A stretch of DNA of 64,000 bases from Ctena decussata (GCA_963989385.1 OZ022513.1:20381928-20445927); one strand, 5' to 3'. Counted from the stretch's first letter, positions 1 to 11,270 are shown. Notes: a model not told the origin generated them from the letters alone. Numbers and translations are program-made.

Positions 1-248
1 GAGGAAGACTTACAGGTGCTGGACCTAAATTAGAAACTTTGTTTCTGAAATAATTTCGGTCCGGAGCTGGACTATCACTCACCCTAAGTTTTCAGAACAC
101 TGTTTTTAACCTATTTTTACCTTCATCTCATTCTGCACTGACACCTGTCATCTTTCATCATACTACACTATTACGCTTTCATGTCTTCTGTCATCTTGCT
201 TTTATTCTTGCACAGTCTGCGCGAGGGCACATAATACTGACAAGAGGG
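1..248. other. No feature recognised
   Basis: AT-rich sequence without a credible reading frame, RNA gene or repeat that recurs elsewhere in the window. Confidence 0.4.
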
Positions 249-311
249 CAATCGGAGCACCGCTCGGCCAATTCCGTGAATCACGGAATTGACCGAGCGG
301 TGTTCCGATTG
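249..311. repeat. 63-nt near-perfect hairpin
   Basis: Arms of about 30 nt are complementary around the centre TTCCGTGAATCACGGAA. The arms read caatcggagcaccgctcgg on the left and its near-complement ending ccgattg on the right. No similar copy is seen elsewhere in the window and no clear target duplication flanks it. It could be a very short foldback element or the core of a larger decayed one. Confidence 0.6.
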
Positions 312-660
312 GCTCGAGGGTGCTGCAGTATGAAGAGAGTTAAGCATTCAATCGGAAAGCTACAAATTTTTATTAACATTTCAATATAAAACGGTGACTC
401 GGAAAAATAATGTCTTTTCAACGATTTGTTTCCATGCCTTCTCTGTCGAACTCCTGTAGGATTCTCAACCCTTCCAATTTATAATGGCATACAACATCTC
501 GACTACGGCATTGACACTTTACTTCTGTGATCAAAGGAGAAAACCTCTGGCTGTTTGGCATACATGCGTTGCACAAAATCAATTAATTGTACATGACATC
601 GACATAGTCATATCTAAGAATAGCATTATCTTATATGTGGGTGGGGGATGTTTAAGTTAA
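312..660. other. Stretch downstream of the 661-1242 ORF
   Basis: No gene is seen. On the minus strand this is the 3' side of the ORF at 661-1242. An AATAAA motif (tttatt on plus, about 368-373) could serve as its polyadenylation signal, giving a 3' UTR near 290 nt. This is only a possibility. Confidence 0.3.
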
Positions 661-1242
661 TTATATACAATTTACTTTGTCTCCTATCCAATTGCCCTGT
701 TTGGCGAAATGATTGATTTGGATTATGTCTGGAGAGAAGTTTTTAGTAAAACCAATGGTAATACTTGCCACATCACTGCACTCGCAGTTACCAATGCCAA
801 CGCCTGTGTCACTCCATCGTATATGCCTCATCACCGCCACTTTTGTATTCGCGAAATGACAATCAGTTGCGAACCTATCCATTGGGATGATGAACTCCCA
901 GGAATTCTGGTACTGTCCTGGATTCGCATTATGATAATACTGCCTAACGATGTGTGCCAGGCACCCTTTAATCTCGCCCTTGTTCTTGGCTAGGTTTAGA
1001 ATGAATGTATTTGTTCTTCTTGGCCTAATTCCTGCCAATGCCAACTGTGGCCAGTCCTCGCGAGTTGCCTGTAATTCCTGCCTAAACGGTATTGTTGCAT
1101 CGCCGGCAATAATACCGTAACAGCTTCCCTGTCGAATATGTCGACGTTCAAAGTTCGCAGTAACTGTTGCATCCGGCTGTCCTGCTCCCCCACCCACAAA
1201 GAGAGTCCAAGTAATCACATGGAATACGCCCCATCCAGTCAT
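661..1242 (-). CDS. Possible secreted single-exon protein, family not recognised
   Basis: Reads 193 residues from an ATG at 1242 to a stop at 661. I prefer this ATG over the in-frame one at 1299. It has an AAAATGA context and puts a hydrophobic stretch (MTGWGVFHVITWTLFVGGGA) at the very N-terminus, as expected for a signal peptide with cleavage near residue 22. The mature part has about six cysteines (in SCYG, KGCLA, TDCHF, GNCEC and the penultimate residue), suggesting an extracellular disulfide-stabilised fold, and no further membrane segment. I do not recognise the domain. No intron is needed, but the last 30 residues could be read-through past an unseen splice donor. The overlapping plus-strand ORF at 709-993 has no such features. 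The main alternative is a chance or decayed ORF. Confidence 0.4.
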   Translation of the reverse strand: MTGWGVFHVITWTLFVGGGAGQPDATVTANFERRHIRQGSCYGIIAGDATIPFRQELQATREDWPQLALAGIRPRRTNTFILNLAKNKGEIKGCLAHIVRQYYHNANPGQYQNSWEFIIPMDRFATDCHFANTKVAVMRHIRWSDTGVGIGNCECSDVASITIGFTKNFSPDIIQINHFAKQGNWIGDKVNCI

Positions 1243-1377
1243 TTTGTAACGCACTATTTGGAAAGAACTCCAAGAATGCGAGAGTCTAATACCCCGCACA
1301 CGTAACTTTAAGCAGAATATGCGACGATATGTTCAATCCTATTAAAGTTTTTTGCGACTTTCTAGGAATTTCAACTT

Positions 1378-1584
1378 GAGCCGCGACACGATAAAACCTA
1401 CAAAAATGCATTTTTGTCTGGGCATCCATCCAGTCTGATCAGTCGTCGATGTCCGCAAAGAGCTAGCTTAATTCCTTAGCAACCCTGAAAGTACACAGCG
1501 AAGACTCAGATCAGCCTGGGCGGGTACCTCTGAGTATTCGTTGTACACACATGCCACTTTGTTTATTTTGTCGTGTCGCGGTTC
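1378..1584. mobile_element. Diverged copy of palindromic MITE (W4 family)
   Basis: Starts GAGCCGCGACACGATAAAAC and ends with gtgtcgcggttc, the inverted terminus. Internal parts (tgggcatcc, cagtctgatcag, cagatcagcctgggcgg) match the other copies in the window. It is the most diverged copy and has lost a clear target duplication. Confidence 0.75.
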
Positions 1585-1886
1585 ATATGATAGAATTTAC
1601 ATATTCCTGGAAAGTTTAGGCTATTTTTGTTACAGTAAAAGTGACTTCACCTAATACGAGTACAGCCTTGAACTCCAAATGCGACCTGTCGGACACAACA
1701 ATGAATTAGTGTAAGCATGTCAATGACATTTTCCTGCCTAACACAAAAAATAAATAAACGTGACTAAACCTGTTTCTTGTCATAGATGCCAAGAATAAAG
1801 GTTCTGACCAGCCTGCGCATCCGTACAAGCTGATCAGCGACTGTCATTCTCGGAGCAGACAGTATAATGCACCAGTCATTTGTAAC
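1585..1886. other. No feature recognised
   Basis: AT-rich spacer with a short remnant of the cagcctgcgcatccg type near 1810 that resembles part of the W4 MITE. No gene is seen. Confidence 0.3.
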
Positions 1887-2935
1887 TGTCAGAGAGTGGT
1901 TTTACCCCCTTTCCCCCCGGAAAAATGGCTATAGGAAAGACGACCATATAGCGGATTGTCCGGAACTCATAGAGCCACTTTTCCCCCATAGTCCCTTTTC
2001 CCCCCTCCGGGAAATTGACTATTAGTGAATTTGTATGGCTATTGGTATTTTGCGGAACGGAACGAAACGGACCGTAATGGTACAGAGACATTTCACGGAA
2101 TTAATCGCATTAGACATGCATCGGTTTTTCGACGAAGGTAATAAACGTGATTAATTCCAAAAAATCAATATATGCAAATTTAGCAACCGTATTTTTATAA
2201 TAATCAATAATTACTAATTTAAGAAATGAGCAATGTGCGATTTCTTCCCATCGCAGATATTTATATAGGTACACATACGCATGCAAGCTTACAGGAAGAT
2301 GTACGAACGGGTGTTTTGTCCAGTCATGTTTGATATAGCAGGCAGTTTATTACATTGAAAATAATAATCGGAGGTGTGTCACGATGGGAGTCGACCCCAC
2401 GACTCCTGCATGAAAAGGCGAACACTAGTCCAGGCACTCCGCTGCGCGCACGCACAGACGAACGCTTGTACAATCACAAAATTATACATATTTATGCACA
2501 CAACCACGTACACTCATAGCTTTTTTGTTTAAGATGGAAAAGCAAAATGCCTGCCTGTTTTCCCCGAAACAAAAGTCAGACTGATGGACACATTCATGCG
2601 GTTCTAGCATCTGTTATCCATCGATGTTTTACGGACACACACTCGTATTTCTGTTTCACCTCACTATTATGATTGGAGAAGGAGCAAATTCCACTATGTA
2701 GCATGTTTTCCTGCAATCATATTACCAGGGGGAAAATCCACTATAGAGGAGAAAAACGGCTATGCAAAAACACCTATAGTAGAGTTTCCCCGGGGAAAAT
2801 TGGCTATATAGTCATATTTCCGGGGGGAAATTCTACTATATAGCCATTTTTCCGGTGGGAAATTCTACTATGGAAAAAACATAGTCATTTTTCCGGGGGG
2901 AAAAACTACTAGGGGGGAAAAGCTACTCTCTGACA
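1887..2935. mobile_element. Non-autonomous DNA transposon, 1049 bp, TSD GTAAC
   Basis: Terminal inverted repeats begin TGTCAGAGAGTGGTTTTACC on the left and TGTCAGAGAGTAGCTTTTCC on the right (complement). Both lead into runs of ccccccgg aaaaatg. The 5-bp direct repeat GTAAC sits at 1882-1886 and 2936-2940. Subterminal segments repeat a motif of the form gg(g)gaaattctactatatagccattttt several times near 2710-2920. No transposase reading frame remains. The superfamily is not determined; a 5-bp duplication fits several. Confidence 0.75.
2373..2455 (-). repeat. Possible tRNA-like SINE head
   Basis: On the minus strand a GC-rich segment carries a B-box-like GGGGTCGACTCCC preceded by a stem-like gactagtg...agtcgtgg arrangement. 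It lies inside the 1887-2935 element. No full cloverleaf or target duplication was established, so this is weak. Confidence 0.25.
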
Positions 2936-2940
2936 GTAAC

Positions 2941-3234
2941 CACGCCTCCTATGGGGCCGGAGAAAAGCAGGAATTTTTTCTCGGTGCATAAAATTAAATA
3001 ATTAAAGCCCTAAGGCTTTTTTTCGGCTTTAGCCTTATAACCTCGTATTGACCTACGTTTTAAGTACAGTATTTCAATGGCCAGCCTATAAACAGTGTCG
3101 TGATGAATCGAGATATACATCTCGACAAAAGTTTGGCATATTTCAGTTTCCCGGTAGTTCTGTTATTCATCTTGCAGAACAATTGCAAAATATAATGAAC
3201 GATAAAATTTATTGATTTTGAAAGACAATATATA
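2941..3234. other. No feature recognised
   Basis: AT-rich spacer between two inverted-repeat elements, with a short aagccctaaggctttttttcggctttagcctt hairpin-like tract near 3004-3036 (written in two halves: aagccctaaggc and ggctttagcctt). No gene is seen. Confidence 0.3.
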
Positions 3235-3824
3235 CTCAAAAAAATATTAAAGGGTCAAACTTTTACCCTGCGATTTCTGGAACATTTCAAACATTGGTAA
3301 AATAAATCATTTCTACTTTCCATTTTATTCATTTTACAAGTTTTATACACATGAAGCTTGAACCTATAGCCTTTGTCGTGACTAAGGTCAAGCTTTAAGT
3401 CAAACTACCCCTAAAATGAAAGTTGTTTGAATTCCCATAGAGAATTGATAGTGTGTCAGTTTGGTCGGGAATAACTTCTACATATGTAAAATTGCTATGA
3501 GTTTTAAACTTCTTATAGCTTGCTGACGTTAAAAATGATTAAACTTGATGACTATTTAGCAATTTTTTAAGAAAAATTCATGAATTGGCGAAATCGAAAA
3601 TTTTGGTGAATTTGTTCCCTATGGACTTCAAAAAACTCTGATTTTGAGGGTAGTATGAATTGAAGTCTGGACTTGGTCAAGATACGGGCTATTTTTTCAA
3701 ACTTCATGTGTACAAAACTTGTAAAATGAATGAAATGGAAGATGGAAATGATTTTGTTACCAAATGTTTGAAATGTTCAAGAAATCGCGGGGTAAAAGTT
3801 TGACCCTTTAATATTTTTTGCGAG
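3235..3824. mobile_element. Foldback element, 590 bp, TA target site
   Basis: Two arms of about 160 bp (3235-3400 and 3670-3824) are inverted copies. They share ATATTAAAGGGTCAAACTTT near the termini and further inverted matches (attcattttacaagttttatacacatgaag and complement). Termini CTC/GAG are flanked by TA on both sides (3233-3234, 3825-3826), as in Tc1/mariner-type MITEs. It has no coding potential. Confidence 0.75.
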
Positions 3825-3832
3825 TAAACTTA

Positions 3833-4066
3833 AACTCCGTTCATAAAGTCTGAAACTGGGGTTTTCGCTGATCATACTTTTATTATCTAATCAATCCAGG
3901 TAAGACTTTGCATAGTGATAATACTAGACTTCCGCCGATTTCTCATCAACGTGTCCTCTGACTCTGCCCTTCGTTTGATGCTGGGCCTACCTGCACGAAA
4001 GTGCAAACAACAGATTTTCAATCCGAGACTAAGTCCATCGGACAGGTTGGAAACGCCTTTTAATAC
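3833..4066 (+). mobile_element. Left-end fragment of the AACTCCGTTC element
   Basis: About 230 bp matches the left end of the complete element at 53566-55309. It starts AACTCCGTTCATAAAGTCTG and runs through cttccgccgatttctcatcaa to ggacaggttggaaacgcctttt. The right end is missing, so this is a truncated or solo end. It abuts the foldback element ending at 3824. Confidence 0.7.
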
Positions 4067-4422
4067 CAGTTCAGTTCAGTTCAGTTCTATTCTCTTATCG
4101 ACGTTACTCAAGTGGCTCAACGGTACGTAACCATAGTTGCACACACGTTTAATACCATATCACGCAGTACAATCTTTAGGCCCAAAATTTACCGGCGTTG
4201 AACAAATTAGGCGAACTTCCGGGTAAGTGAGGCTACAAAAGTTATGTAAACAAATCGAGGATTGATTTAGCTGCCAGGTAAAACTTATATTTTACACATT
4301 ATCTACGATCCATTGCATTTCCTTTTTTATCGTCTATCTGGCGAGATAAGATATTACTGCATCCGCATAATAATACAGGATGAACATGTACATACAGGAA
4401 GAGATTTTAGAATAACAACACC

Positions 4423-4528
4423 AACCAGGCACATTGCGTCGAAATGACGTCGAACTGACGTCGATGCGACATAATTAAGTTGCATCGACGTCAGTGCAAA
4501 GTCATTTCGTCATTTTGTGCCCGCTGGG
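4423..4528. mobile_element. GACGTC-rich palindromic MITE, copy 1
   Basis: About 106-bp palindrome with termini related to CCCAGCGGGCACA (left end diverged, right end tgtgcccgctggg). The body is made of inverted aatgacgtcga / tcgacgtcag motifs. Four further copies are in the window. Confidence 0.65.
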
Positions 4529-4548
4529 CCCTGACATTTTAGACTGTG

Positions 4549-4655
4549 CCCAGCCGGCACATTACGTTGTCATGACGTCATACTGATGTCGATGGGACGA
4601 CATAACGTCGCTTCGACATCAATACGATGTCAATTCGACGACATGTGCCCGCTTG
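4549..4655. mobile_element. GACGTC-rich palindromic MITE, copy 2
   Basis: Starts cccagccggcacattacg and ends gacgacatgtgcccgctt. The body carries TGACGTCA (a CRE-type octamer) and mirrored gatgtcg / cgacatc motifs. It is 20 nt from copy 1. Confidence 0.65.
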
Positions 4656-4844
4656 TAGGCCTGTTCAACAATGTGAGCACCCGCAGAACTTTGTTTTATT
4701 TACATGTATCGAGCTGTTCACGCTATTTCATACCTTTGAGAAACTCCCCGCAAAGCACATTATTTGTGTGTATATTCAGAATACGTATCCGAATCCGATT
4801 AAGTTGGAAATGGCCTATAGTTGATAGTCGAGCGCTATTTAAAG

Positions 4845-5180
4845 TCTCCATAGTCCTATCAAAGGTAAACACCGTCAAAATACAAATCATTATGAAACCT
4901 GTACAGCTTTCAGAATTGATAAAAATATGTCGGTTGGTGTGCTTTTTGTAGCATACAACTGGCAAAAAAGAAGGAACAATGTATTTTTAAAAAAATGATA
5001 AGTCTCTCCATAAAAATACGAGTTTCATCTCTGGTTCCCCGTTAGGCAATGCAATAATGCAACAGCGGCACAATCAATGGGATCCTTGCCTAATTTTTTT
5101 GTACATTATATTTTTATCACCTGTTAAACGCCTGTACCTTATATTTTTACCGCCTGTACGTTGTATTTTTATCATGAAAT
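4845..5180 (+). repeat. Dispersed repeat, member 1
   Basis: Shares ordered motifs with 7945-8160 and 46720-46910: agtctccatagtccta, caaaatacaaa, cggttggtgtgc, then an atacgagtttcatctctggttccc-like tract. The end holds three imperfect copies of cctgtacnttatatttttacc. Function and class are unknown. Confidence 0.45.
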
Positions 5181-5666
5181 AAAGCTTGTGAAATTGAAAG
5201 TAGGTCATTTTGGTTGGCAACTAAAATGACCTAGTTATTTTTTCAAAACTATTTTATGATAAACGAAAGGACGTTTTGATTTTCCAAAGCCGGCCAATCA
5301 CGATAATAATCAATGGCGAAACTGTAGTGAGAAGTTTGCAGCGTTACCTCATGATAAAATATTTCATGCTGATAGAGCAATGGGGCCTTTAAACTAGTCT
5401 ATTAGTATACTGAAAGGATTTAAAAACTTCCACTTTTTATTGCCGGCTGCTGATCTGTTCACTCATGACAGTGTTGAATATTTACCGACTGGAAGACTGG
5501 AAAACTCTCTTTGTCAACCAAGCAGTAAATGGGTAAGGATAAGACAGCGAAAGGAGAGGGATGAGTTCCTCCTTAAATATGATGTGCCCAAGGCGCAGTC
5601 GGCCTCTAACCCCACTGCTCCTAAGGTTTTAGGTTATGGGAAACCTTTACCTTTTCTTTTTTTTTT
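5181..5666. other. No feature recognised
   Basis: Spacer between the two copies of the 1.3-kb duplication. A 109-codon plus-strand frame at 5440-5769 runs into the repeat copy and shows no recognisable domain. Confidence 0.3.
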
Positions 5667-5770
5667 TCGTCCATCTGGCGACGTAATATACCACTGCTGT
5701 CACATTAGTGACAACATGAACTATACAGGCAGGACTCACATGTATATGCAGGAAGAAATTTTAGAATAAC

Positions 5771-5853
5771 AGCCCCAAGCAGACACATGGCGTCGTAATG
5801 ACGTCGCGCTAACTTCGATGCGACGTAATATAGTCCTTGTATGCTTACTGGAC
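5771..5853. mobile_element. GACGTC-rich palindromic MITE, partial
   Basis: Left end ccaagcagacacatggcgtc and body gtaatgacgtcgcg align with the other copies. The right half is shortened and ends tgcttactgg. Confidence 0.5.
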
Positions 5854-5874
5854 CCTAACATTTAAGACTGAGCG

Positions 5875-5980
5875 CAACCGGCACATTGCGTTGAAATGAC
5901 GTCATCCTGATGTCGACAGGACGACATCACGTCGCATCGTCGTCTGTACGATGTCATTTCGACGGCATGTGCCCGCTGGG
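5875..5980. mobile_element. GACGTC-rich palindromic MITE, copy 4
   Basis: Reads from ccggcacattgcgttgaaat to acggcatgtgcccgctggg. It contains tgacgtcatcctgatgtcg and its near-complement, so the whole unit can fold back on itself. Confidence 0.65.
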
Positions 5981-6168
5981 AGGCCTGTTCAACAACGTGA
6001 CTACTCGAAGTTGTTTTATGTACATGTACCGAGCTGTTCACGCTATTCTATACCTTTGAGAAACTTCTCCCAAAGCATATTATTTTGTCTATATTCAGAA
6101 TACGTATCCGATTCCGATTTAGTTGGAAATGTCCCCTACGATTACTACCACTCATTCATCTGGGACTC

Positions 6169-6383
6169 AATCCATTTCTTTTCGGTCGGTCTTTTATAGT
6201 AATATGTGCGATATTGTTTCAGCCTATTTCACGTTTTTCTGTATTCAGTATCATGAGATATGAGTGAGTTTCTTATCGCACGATTTGCTAGTCTTTTAAA
6301 ATGATTGTTTTGAGTGTTTAAGTCAGTCGACCGCTTCGCTACGTAGAGACAGGTCTGTGTATTTTCTTTTGTTTCTGAAATTT
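6169..6383 (+). repeat. Block B: 215 bp identical to 11401-11615
   Basis: By reading base by base I find no difference between 6169-6383 and 11401-11615. The block runs from aatccatttcttttcggtcg to ttgtttctgaaattt. Flanks are unrelated on both sides except for the AAT junction bases. It has no long ORF and no obvious termini or target duplications. Confidence 0.85.
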
Positions 6384-7176
6384 TCTAGCCTTTGGATTTC
6401 GTTGGTATAACTATTTGTAAGTTTTAACTTCTTTAAATTACTTCGAAAGATCTCTGAAAGATTGCTTTTTATTTTAATGCCGTTAAGCATTTGGGTAAAA
6501 ATTGTAGACCCAGATCAGCGGATCAGTCTGTTCCTATGGGAATCTCAGACCAGGCCCTGTACTGTTTGCAGTTTGGCTAGGTCGGATTTTGTTTATTTCT
6601 CTCTAAAATGAAAAGAGTTTTCAGATATTAGTGTCTTAGGATAATTGGCAAAGCTATCCCATTACATGCGCTAGTTATGGTACTTGTGGCGATATTTATT
6701 TGAAAATATGGAGTCCGGTTTCATACACGTCTATTTTGTAGTTCTCACAATTTAGATTAGATTTTAATTCATATGCTTACATAAGCTATAACTGTATTTT
6801 AGCCGTTGTATTTAGTAACATTAATAGTTCATTTTAAGACTGGTAACTTACTCCCTCCTTTGAGTCACCGTGGATCTTTTAGCAGACGCTTGCCATCGAT
6901 AGGGCGTTAAGTTTATTTTAGTTCTTCGAGGCCATGCGCCCATGCGAAGTTCAACTAGTTTCAGTTCAGTGTTTCAGGAATACGCAAGCCGTCAACGAAG
7001 TTTCAGCGACAGTCCGCGCCAGTAGATAAATACAAGACCAATTCTACACAGACGAATGAGCAGCTCAGGAGGGTCTACTATTTTTCAAGCTGATTATATG
7101 AAGCGGCTTCAAAGTTAAGTAGACCTATATTTTTCTTAATTACCGCAAGTGCAACGTGCATTCTAAGAATTTACCA
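6384..7176. other. No gene; possible MITE remnant
   Basis: AT-rich sequence. Near 6508-6590 a tract with gacccagatcagcggatcag and ccctgtactgtttgc resembles a decayed cagatcag-type palindromic MITE, related in style but not identical to the W4 family. Nothing else was recognised. Confidence 0.3.
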
Positions 7177-7224
7177 GTTAGATGTTAGATGTTGATGTTA
7201 GATGTTGATGTTAGATGTTGATAA
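7177..7224. repeat. Short tandem repeat (gttagatgttgat)n
   Basis: About three and a half copies of a 13-nt unit, gttagatgttgat. Confidence 0.7.
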
Positions 7225-7944
7225 AAGTACATGATAAAGTGATTTCCATTTACCGCTAGGGGCGCTGTACCAAGGTAGATAATTTCACCAAAAAAAAAAA
7301 AAATGCGAAACGGTAGAGATCTCCTTTTGCATACTTCAGTATCAAATATTTTATTTCTGGTCCACACATTGTCGGTTACGCCTCATTTAAGCGAGTTTAG
7401 AAAGTTTAATATTTGTCATGATAAATTTCACTGCTTTCCAAGGCCACCAACATGGGCAGTTGGAATTAATAATACATTTCTCAAAGATTCTGAGCATGTT
7501 CAGGGAGGCACATTGCAGCGCAATGCATGTATTTCTCCCTCAGTGTTCTGCAGCTGAACTTATGTATGAAAATCAGGGCGGCAGTATTTTGGTCATTGAA
7601 ACCAAAATTCTAGTTTTGTGATAACCGACTAGCACATGAAGAGATCGGTTGAATGAAACCTGATTCAGCAAATTCCTTCGCTTTGAGATTCTTATATTTT
7701 CATTTTTTGTTTGTTTAAGGTGACATGCATCATGTTAAAAGATAAATACAACATCTTGCAACTCATTTCATCTAGTAATATTGGATTTGGCAGCTATACC
7801 CAGAAGTGGTATTGGTACTATAAATTCTTAGAGTTCATATATCTTTTTGATTTCTGTTCTGATGTATAAATTGTCTGATCTGGAAAGGAAACTGAGGCTG
7901 CAACACCTTTTACTAAAATGAAAGTTCATTTAGAGATATACGTT
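7225..7944. other. No feature recognised
   Basis: Contains a 13-nt A-run near 7290 and short overlapping frames without domain character. No gene is seen. Confidence 0.3.
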
Positions 7945-8160
7945 AGTCTTCATAGTCCTAACAGTCAAAGCGTTTAAACACAAATACAAAAGGCGGTTTA
8001 ACCCTCACGTTTGGTGTTGTAATGTTGGTTGATGTGCTTGAAATGAGTCCTATATAATTGCCTAAAATTTGGGGGAACATATTTTTGAAAGATAAATTTC
8101 CGTATCTGGTTTCCCATCTGCCATTATATACACAATTAACAACTCGTGCTCTTTTCAAAC
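7945..8160 (+). repeat. Dispersed repeat, member 2
   Basis: Aligns in order with 4845-5030: tagtcttcatagtcctaaca, cacaaatacaaaa, ggttgatgtgc, tccgtatctggtttcccatc. The copies are old and gapped. Confidence 0.45.
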
Positions 8161-9537
8161 AGGTAGACCAACCTAATTTTCAAATAACGGGCCGTTTATC
8201 AACAGTCTTTCGATTTTGATTAGTCCTTGTCAGGGCTTTTGACGATTCACATTTTCACAGTTTAATAATTTCAGTTCAGTTTTCAGGAAAATAGAGCGCC
8301 AACTAGTATTACAATCCTCTACAAGCAGATTTTGTTGGTAGACATCCGCAAAAACTCATTCAGTTCCAGTCAGCTGATGGCTCGGTCCAGTTGCTAGCTA
8401 CAAGATCATTTGTATACAGCTGCTATGTTCGTCCACAACAGAAGCTCTGAAACTACAGACATCAGATGCAGGCAGCATAAAGCTCATCAAAGTTGAGTAT
8501 GATTTTGTGTTACTAATCAAGAGTTGTGTACAGTCAAAGCTATGTTAGTTAAACTATTCGTTCTTCGACAATGCTATAATGGCATTTACGCAACATTTGT
8601 AATCATTGTTTTTTCTGACGCCTTTTCTCCGCATAGAGCATCCACTTACTTGTAGTATATTCTATAGCTCAACTCGTTAAGATGACTTCTTTAACATTTT
8701 GTAATGATGTTCCGTAGCAGCCCAAAGAGAATAATTTTAGATCAGAGACAAGCTTGTGACTTTACCAGCTTTTTCAACGTCAAGTTTTAAAAATGTACTA
8801 TTTTTCATCCTTATGAAAAGTATTATGACAAAATGTTGATATACTATAATATTTAAACAGTAAGATTAGACCGTCGCTCATTTGATTTTGGTGTATTGCA
8901 ATTTAATCTATATAAAGTTAAGCTGGAAGAAAACGGATTGCGATTGAAATCACATGATTGCATAGAACATGTCACAGGATGTCACGAGTATGTGCTCTAG
9001 TGAGAATGCTCTCTGCATAATCACATGATCGTTAGAAGAGAGTTCGATTTTTCTACTTGCTTTAGATTTCGCTAATTTGCATATCAGTCGCAGAAATTAC
9101 TATGACTTCAGTTTGTATGCGACTTAAACCGTGGTGTTTTCTGGAAACTTATATGTAAAATTTAGATATAACAAAAATGCCTAACAAAATTAGAAAATAT
9201 TTTGTTTGTCAAATGGAGATATAGGGAGACAGCATCTTTAATAAAAGTATCTTAATTCACAATCTGGAGTTTTACTTAAGTTCGAACGTCAACAAGAAAT
9301 ATTATCTACTTTGTTTGTTTACCCACTTTTGAAGCTTGTATTCAAATGTTTGATTAGAAAAAGTGGTATGTATGATGGTTTATTTAGATGATCAGTTATC
9401 AGTTTTATTTGTTTTCAAACATGTCAAATATCTTAGTTTAAATCAATTTGTTGCACGCCGCTTTCATATTTAATCAAATCGCATTTTGGAAAGCAAAATC
9501 TAATAGTCATGTTATGGCTTAGCGTTTTTGAGACATT
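8161..9537. other. No feature recognised
   Basis: About 1.4 kb of AT-rich DNA with no credible coding region, RNA gene or repeat shared with the rest of the window. A direct repeat atcacatgat occurs near 8950 and 9019. Confidence 0.3.
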
Positions 9538-9647
9538 TTGTTACTTTTTCGAACGTGGTTCATGATATGTTTAAAAAAAAAAAAAAGGGGAAAAGACAAG
9601 TTTTTTGCTGGTTCAGAGGCGTTTGGCACATTGTTGTTGTGGAGAAA

Positions 9648-10060
9648 AGTTTGTGTGGCACTTTACCAGTTTGTGGTCGTGGGCCACGGTGACTTAAAAA
9701 AACAAAAAAAAAAACAGAGAAAAATATATAGCTTAGGCGGGGCACTTTGCCAATTTGTGATCGTGTGTCACGGTATTGTCAAAAAAAGAAAAGAAAAGAA
9801 AGGGAAGAAAACAAAAAGAGAATGCATCATGGCCCTTTGCCAGTTTGTGATGGAGGGTCACGGTATTGTAAAGAATAAAAAGAAAAAAAAAAAAGAAAAA
9901 AGGGAAGAAAACAAAAATAGATTGCATCATGGCTCTTTGCCAATTTGAGATCGTGGGTCACGATATTGTCAAAAAAAAAATAAGAATAGAAAAAGAAAGG
10001 GAAGAAAACAAAAAGAGAATGCATCATGGCACTTTGCCAATTATTTGAGGTTATTGGTAT
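9648..10060. repeat. Minisatellite, unit about 90-100 bp
   Basis: Four to five units each contain ggcactttgccagtttgtga, then gtgggtcacggtattgtc, an A-rich gaaaagaaaggg tract and gaatgcatcat. Decayed, more widely spaced relatives continue to about 10430 (ggcatttgccagttt, ggcagtttgccag). The ORFs that run through this array on both strands are products of the A-rich repeats and not genes. Confidence 0.75.
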
Positions 10061-10449
10061 CGTCAAAGAGATGCTCTTGAAAACTGTTTTGGCTAAAAGC
10101 CGTTTTATGATCACGAGCAAAACATGATGGGCAATAGGGAAAACAGTAATATAATCATTGACGCATTTTGCAGATTTTACTCACGTGTTACGTTTTACAT
10201 TAAATGAGTTCTCGAATTTTTGTGGCATTTGCCAGTTTACCAGTTTGTGATCACGTGTCATGGTCTTATCAAATAAGAAAAACTGTAATAAAGATGACAT
10301 GATTTGAGGAGGAAAAGAAAAATTACGTGGCAGTTTGCCAGATTTTGGTAGCATGTCAGGATATGATTAAAGTAAAATGGAAGAGCAGTCATTGGGTTTT
10401 TGTGACAGTTTATCAGTTAACAGTCACAGGTGCACGTAAATAAGAGAGA

Positions 10450-11270
10450 AAAGATTGTCGCTGTTTGTGCTTAATTTCTGTTAAGAGTCACCATGTCTGT
10501 TCAGTTTTGTTTTTCAGTTGTCATAAAACATTATACTTTGCACGTTGGCGCACAGCCGATAATAGAACTTACATTTGCTCCTTATATTCTAGTCTTTTTT
10601 CCTGGCTGAACGATGGACAGAGACAGTGATGCATGAAGGCGTTTAAGATTTGTTTATGATTGTTCTGGTGCTGCGGTCATGACGATTCCAGTTTAAAGCT
10701 TATCAGCTAACAAGATCTTCTGATGGTTTGATTCAGATCTTTCAAAGTGTTATAAGTCGAAAAAATTTAGTTCTTATTAAGTTGTGTCGTAATATATGGA
10801 CTGTGACGGAGCTGGTGTGGAACATTTAATTGCGTATTTTACGCTAAGAACTGGAAGAAAGAGGCACTGTTTTACATTTATTGTGAGAAGAGGTAATAGA
10901 TCCAGCACAGGTTCTCGTTACTGTAAGGCAAAGAAATCAGTGACATTGGTCGGCCTTTATAATAGTACCAGCTTTCACCACAATACGATTCTTATGTCTC
11001 TTAGTATTTGTATTTTTTTATAGTGGCACTTCAATCACTGTTTTTATTAAGGCGATTTCTCAATTAATTTTGAGTGATTATGTTATTCTACAGATGGCAT
11101 TGCCAATGTATTTGCTTTACAAGTTTTACGTTCAGATACATGAACGCAGCTATTTTAGCCAAGTCCGATCATTTCTTGTTACATTAGAGATTACGTAGGG
11201 ATCGTTTATTTTCTGTCATTTGTGGGAGATTTTAAACATCATCAGTTCTTTTCCCCTTCTTTGTCTTGTC
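10450..11270. other. No feature recognised
   Basis: No coding region or repeat is supported here. Confidence 0.3.

Larger units (their letters stand above)
4330..4814 (+). repeat. Copy 1 of diverged 1.3-kb-spaced duplication
   Basis: Matches 5667-6134 in order and orientation: tcgtctatctggcga, the gaagagattttagaataac tract, two GACGTC-rich palindromes, then cctgttcaacaa, gagctgttcacgctat, cagaatacgtatccga. The two copies are clearly diverged. This points to an old duplication or to two insertions of one composite repeat. Confidence 0.7.
5667..6134 (+). repeat. Copy 2 of diverged 1.3-kb-spaced duplication
   Basis: Homologous to 4330-4814 (see there), including both embedded GACGTC palindromes. 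After cagaatacgtatccgatt the homology ends and, about 35 bp on, the identical 215-bp block at 6169-6383 begins. Confidence 0.7.

Noticed and set aside
709..993. 94-codon plus-strand ORF
   Set aside because: Antisense shadow of the better-supported ORF at 661-1242; no signal peptide or domain.
9538..9948. 136-codon ORF and overlapping minus-strand ORFs
   Set aside because: They follow the 90-100 bp minisatellite and its A-rich tracts; the protein is the repeat translated.
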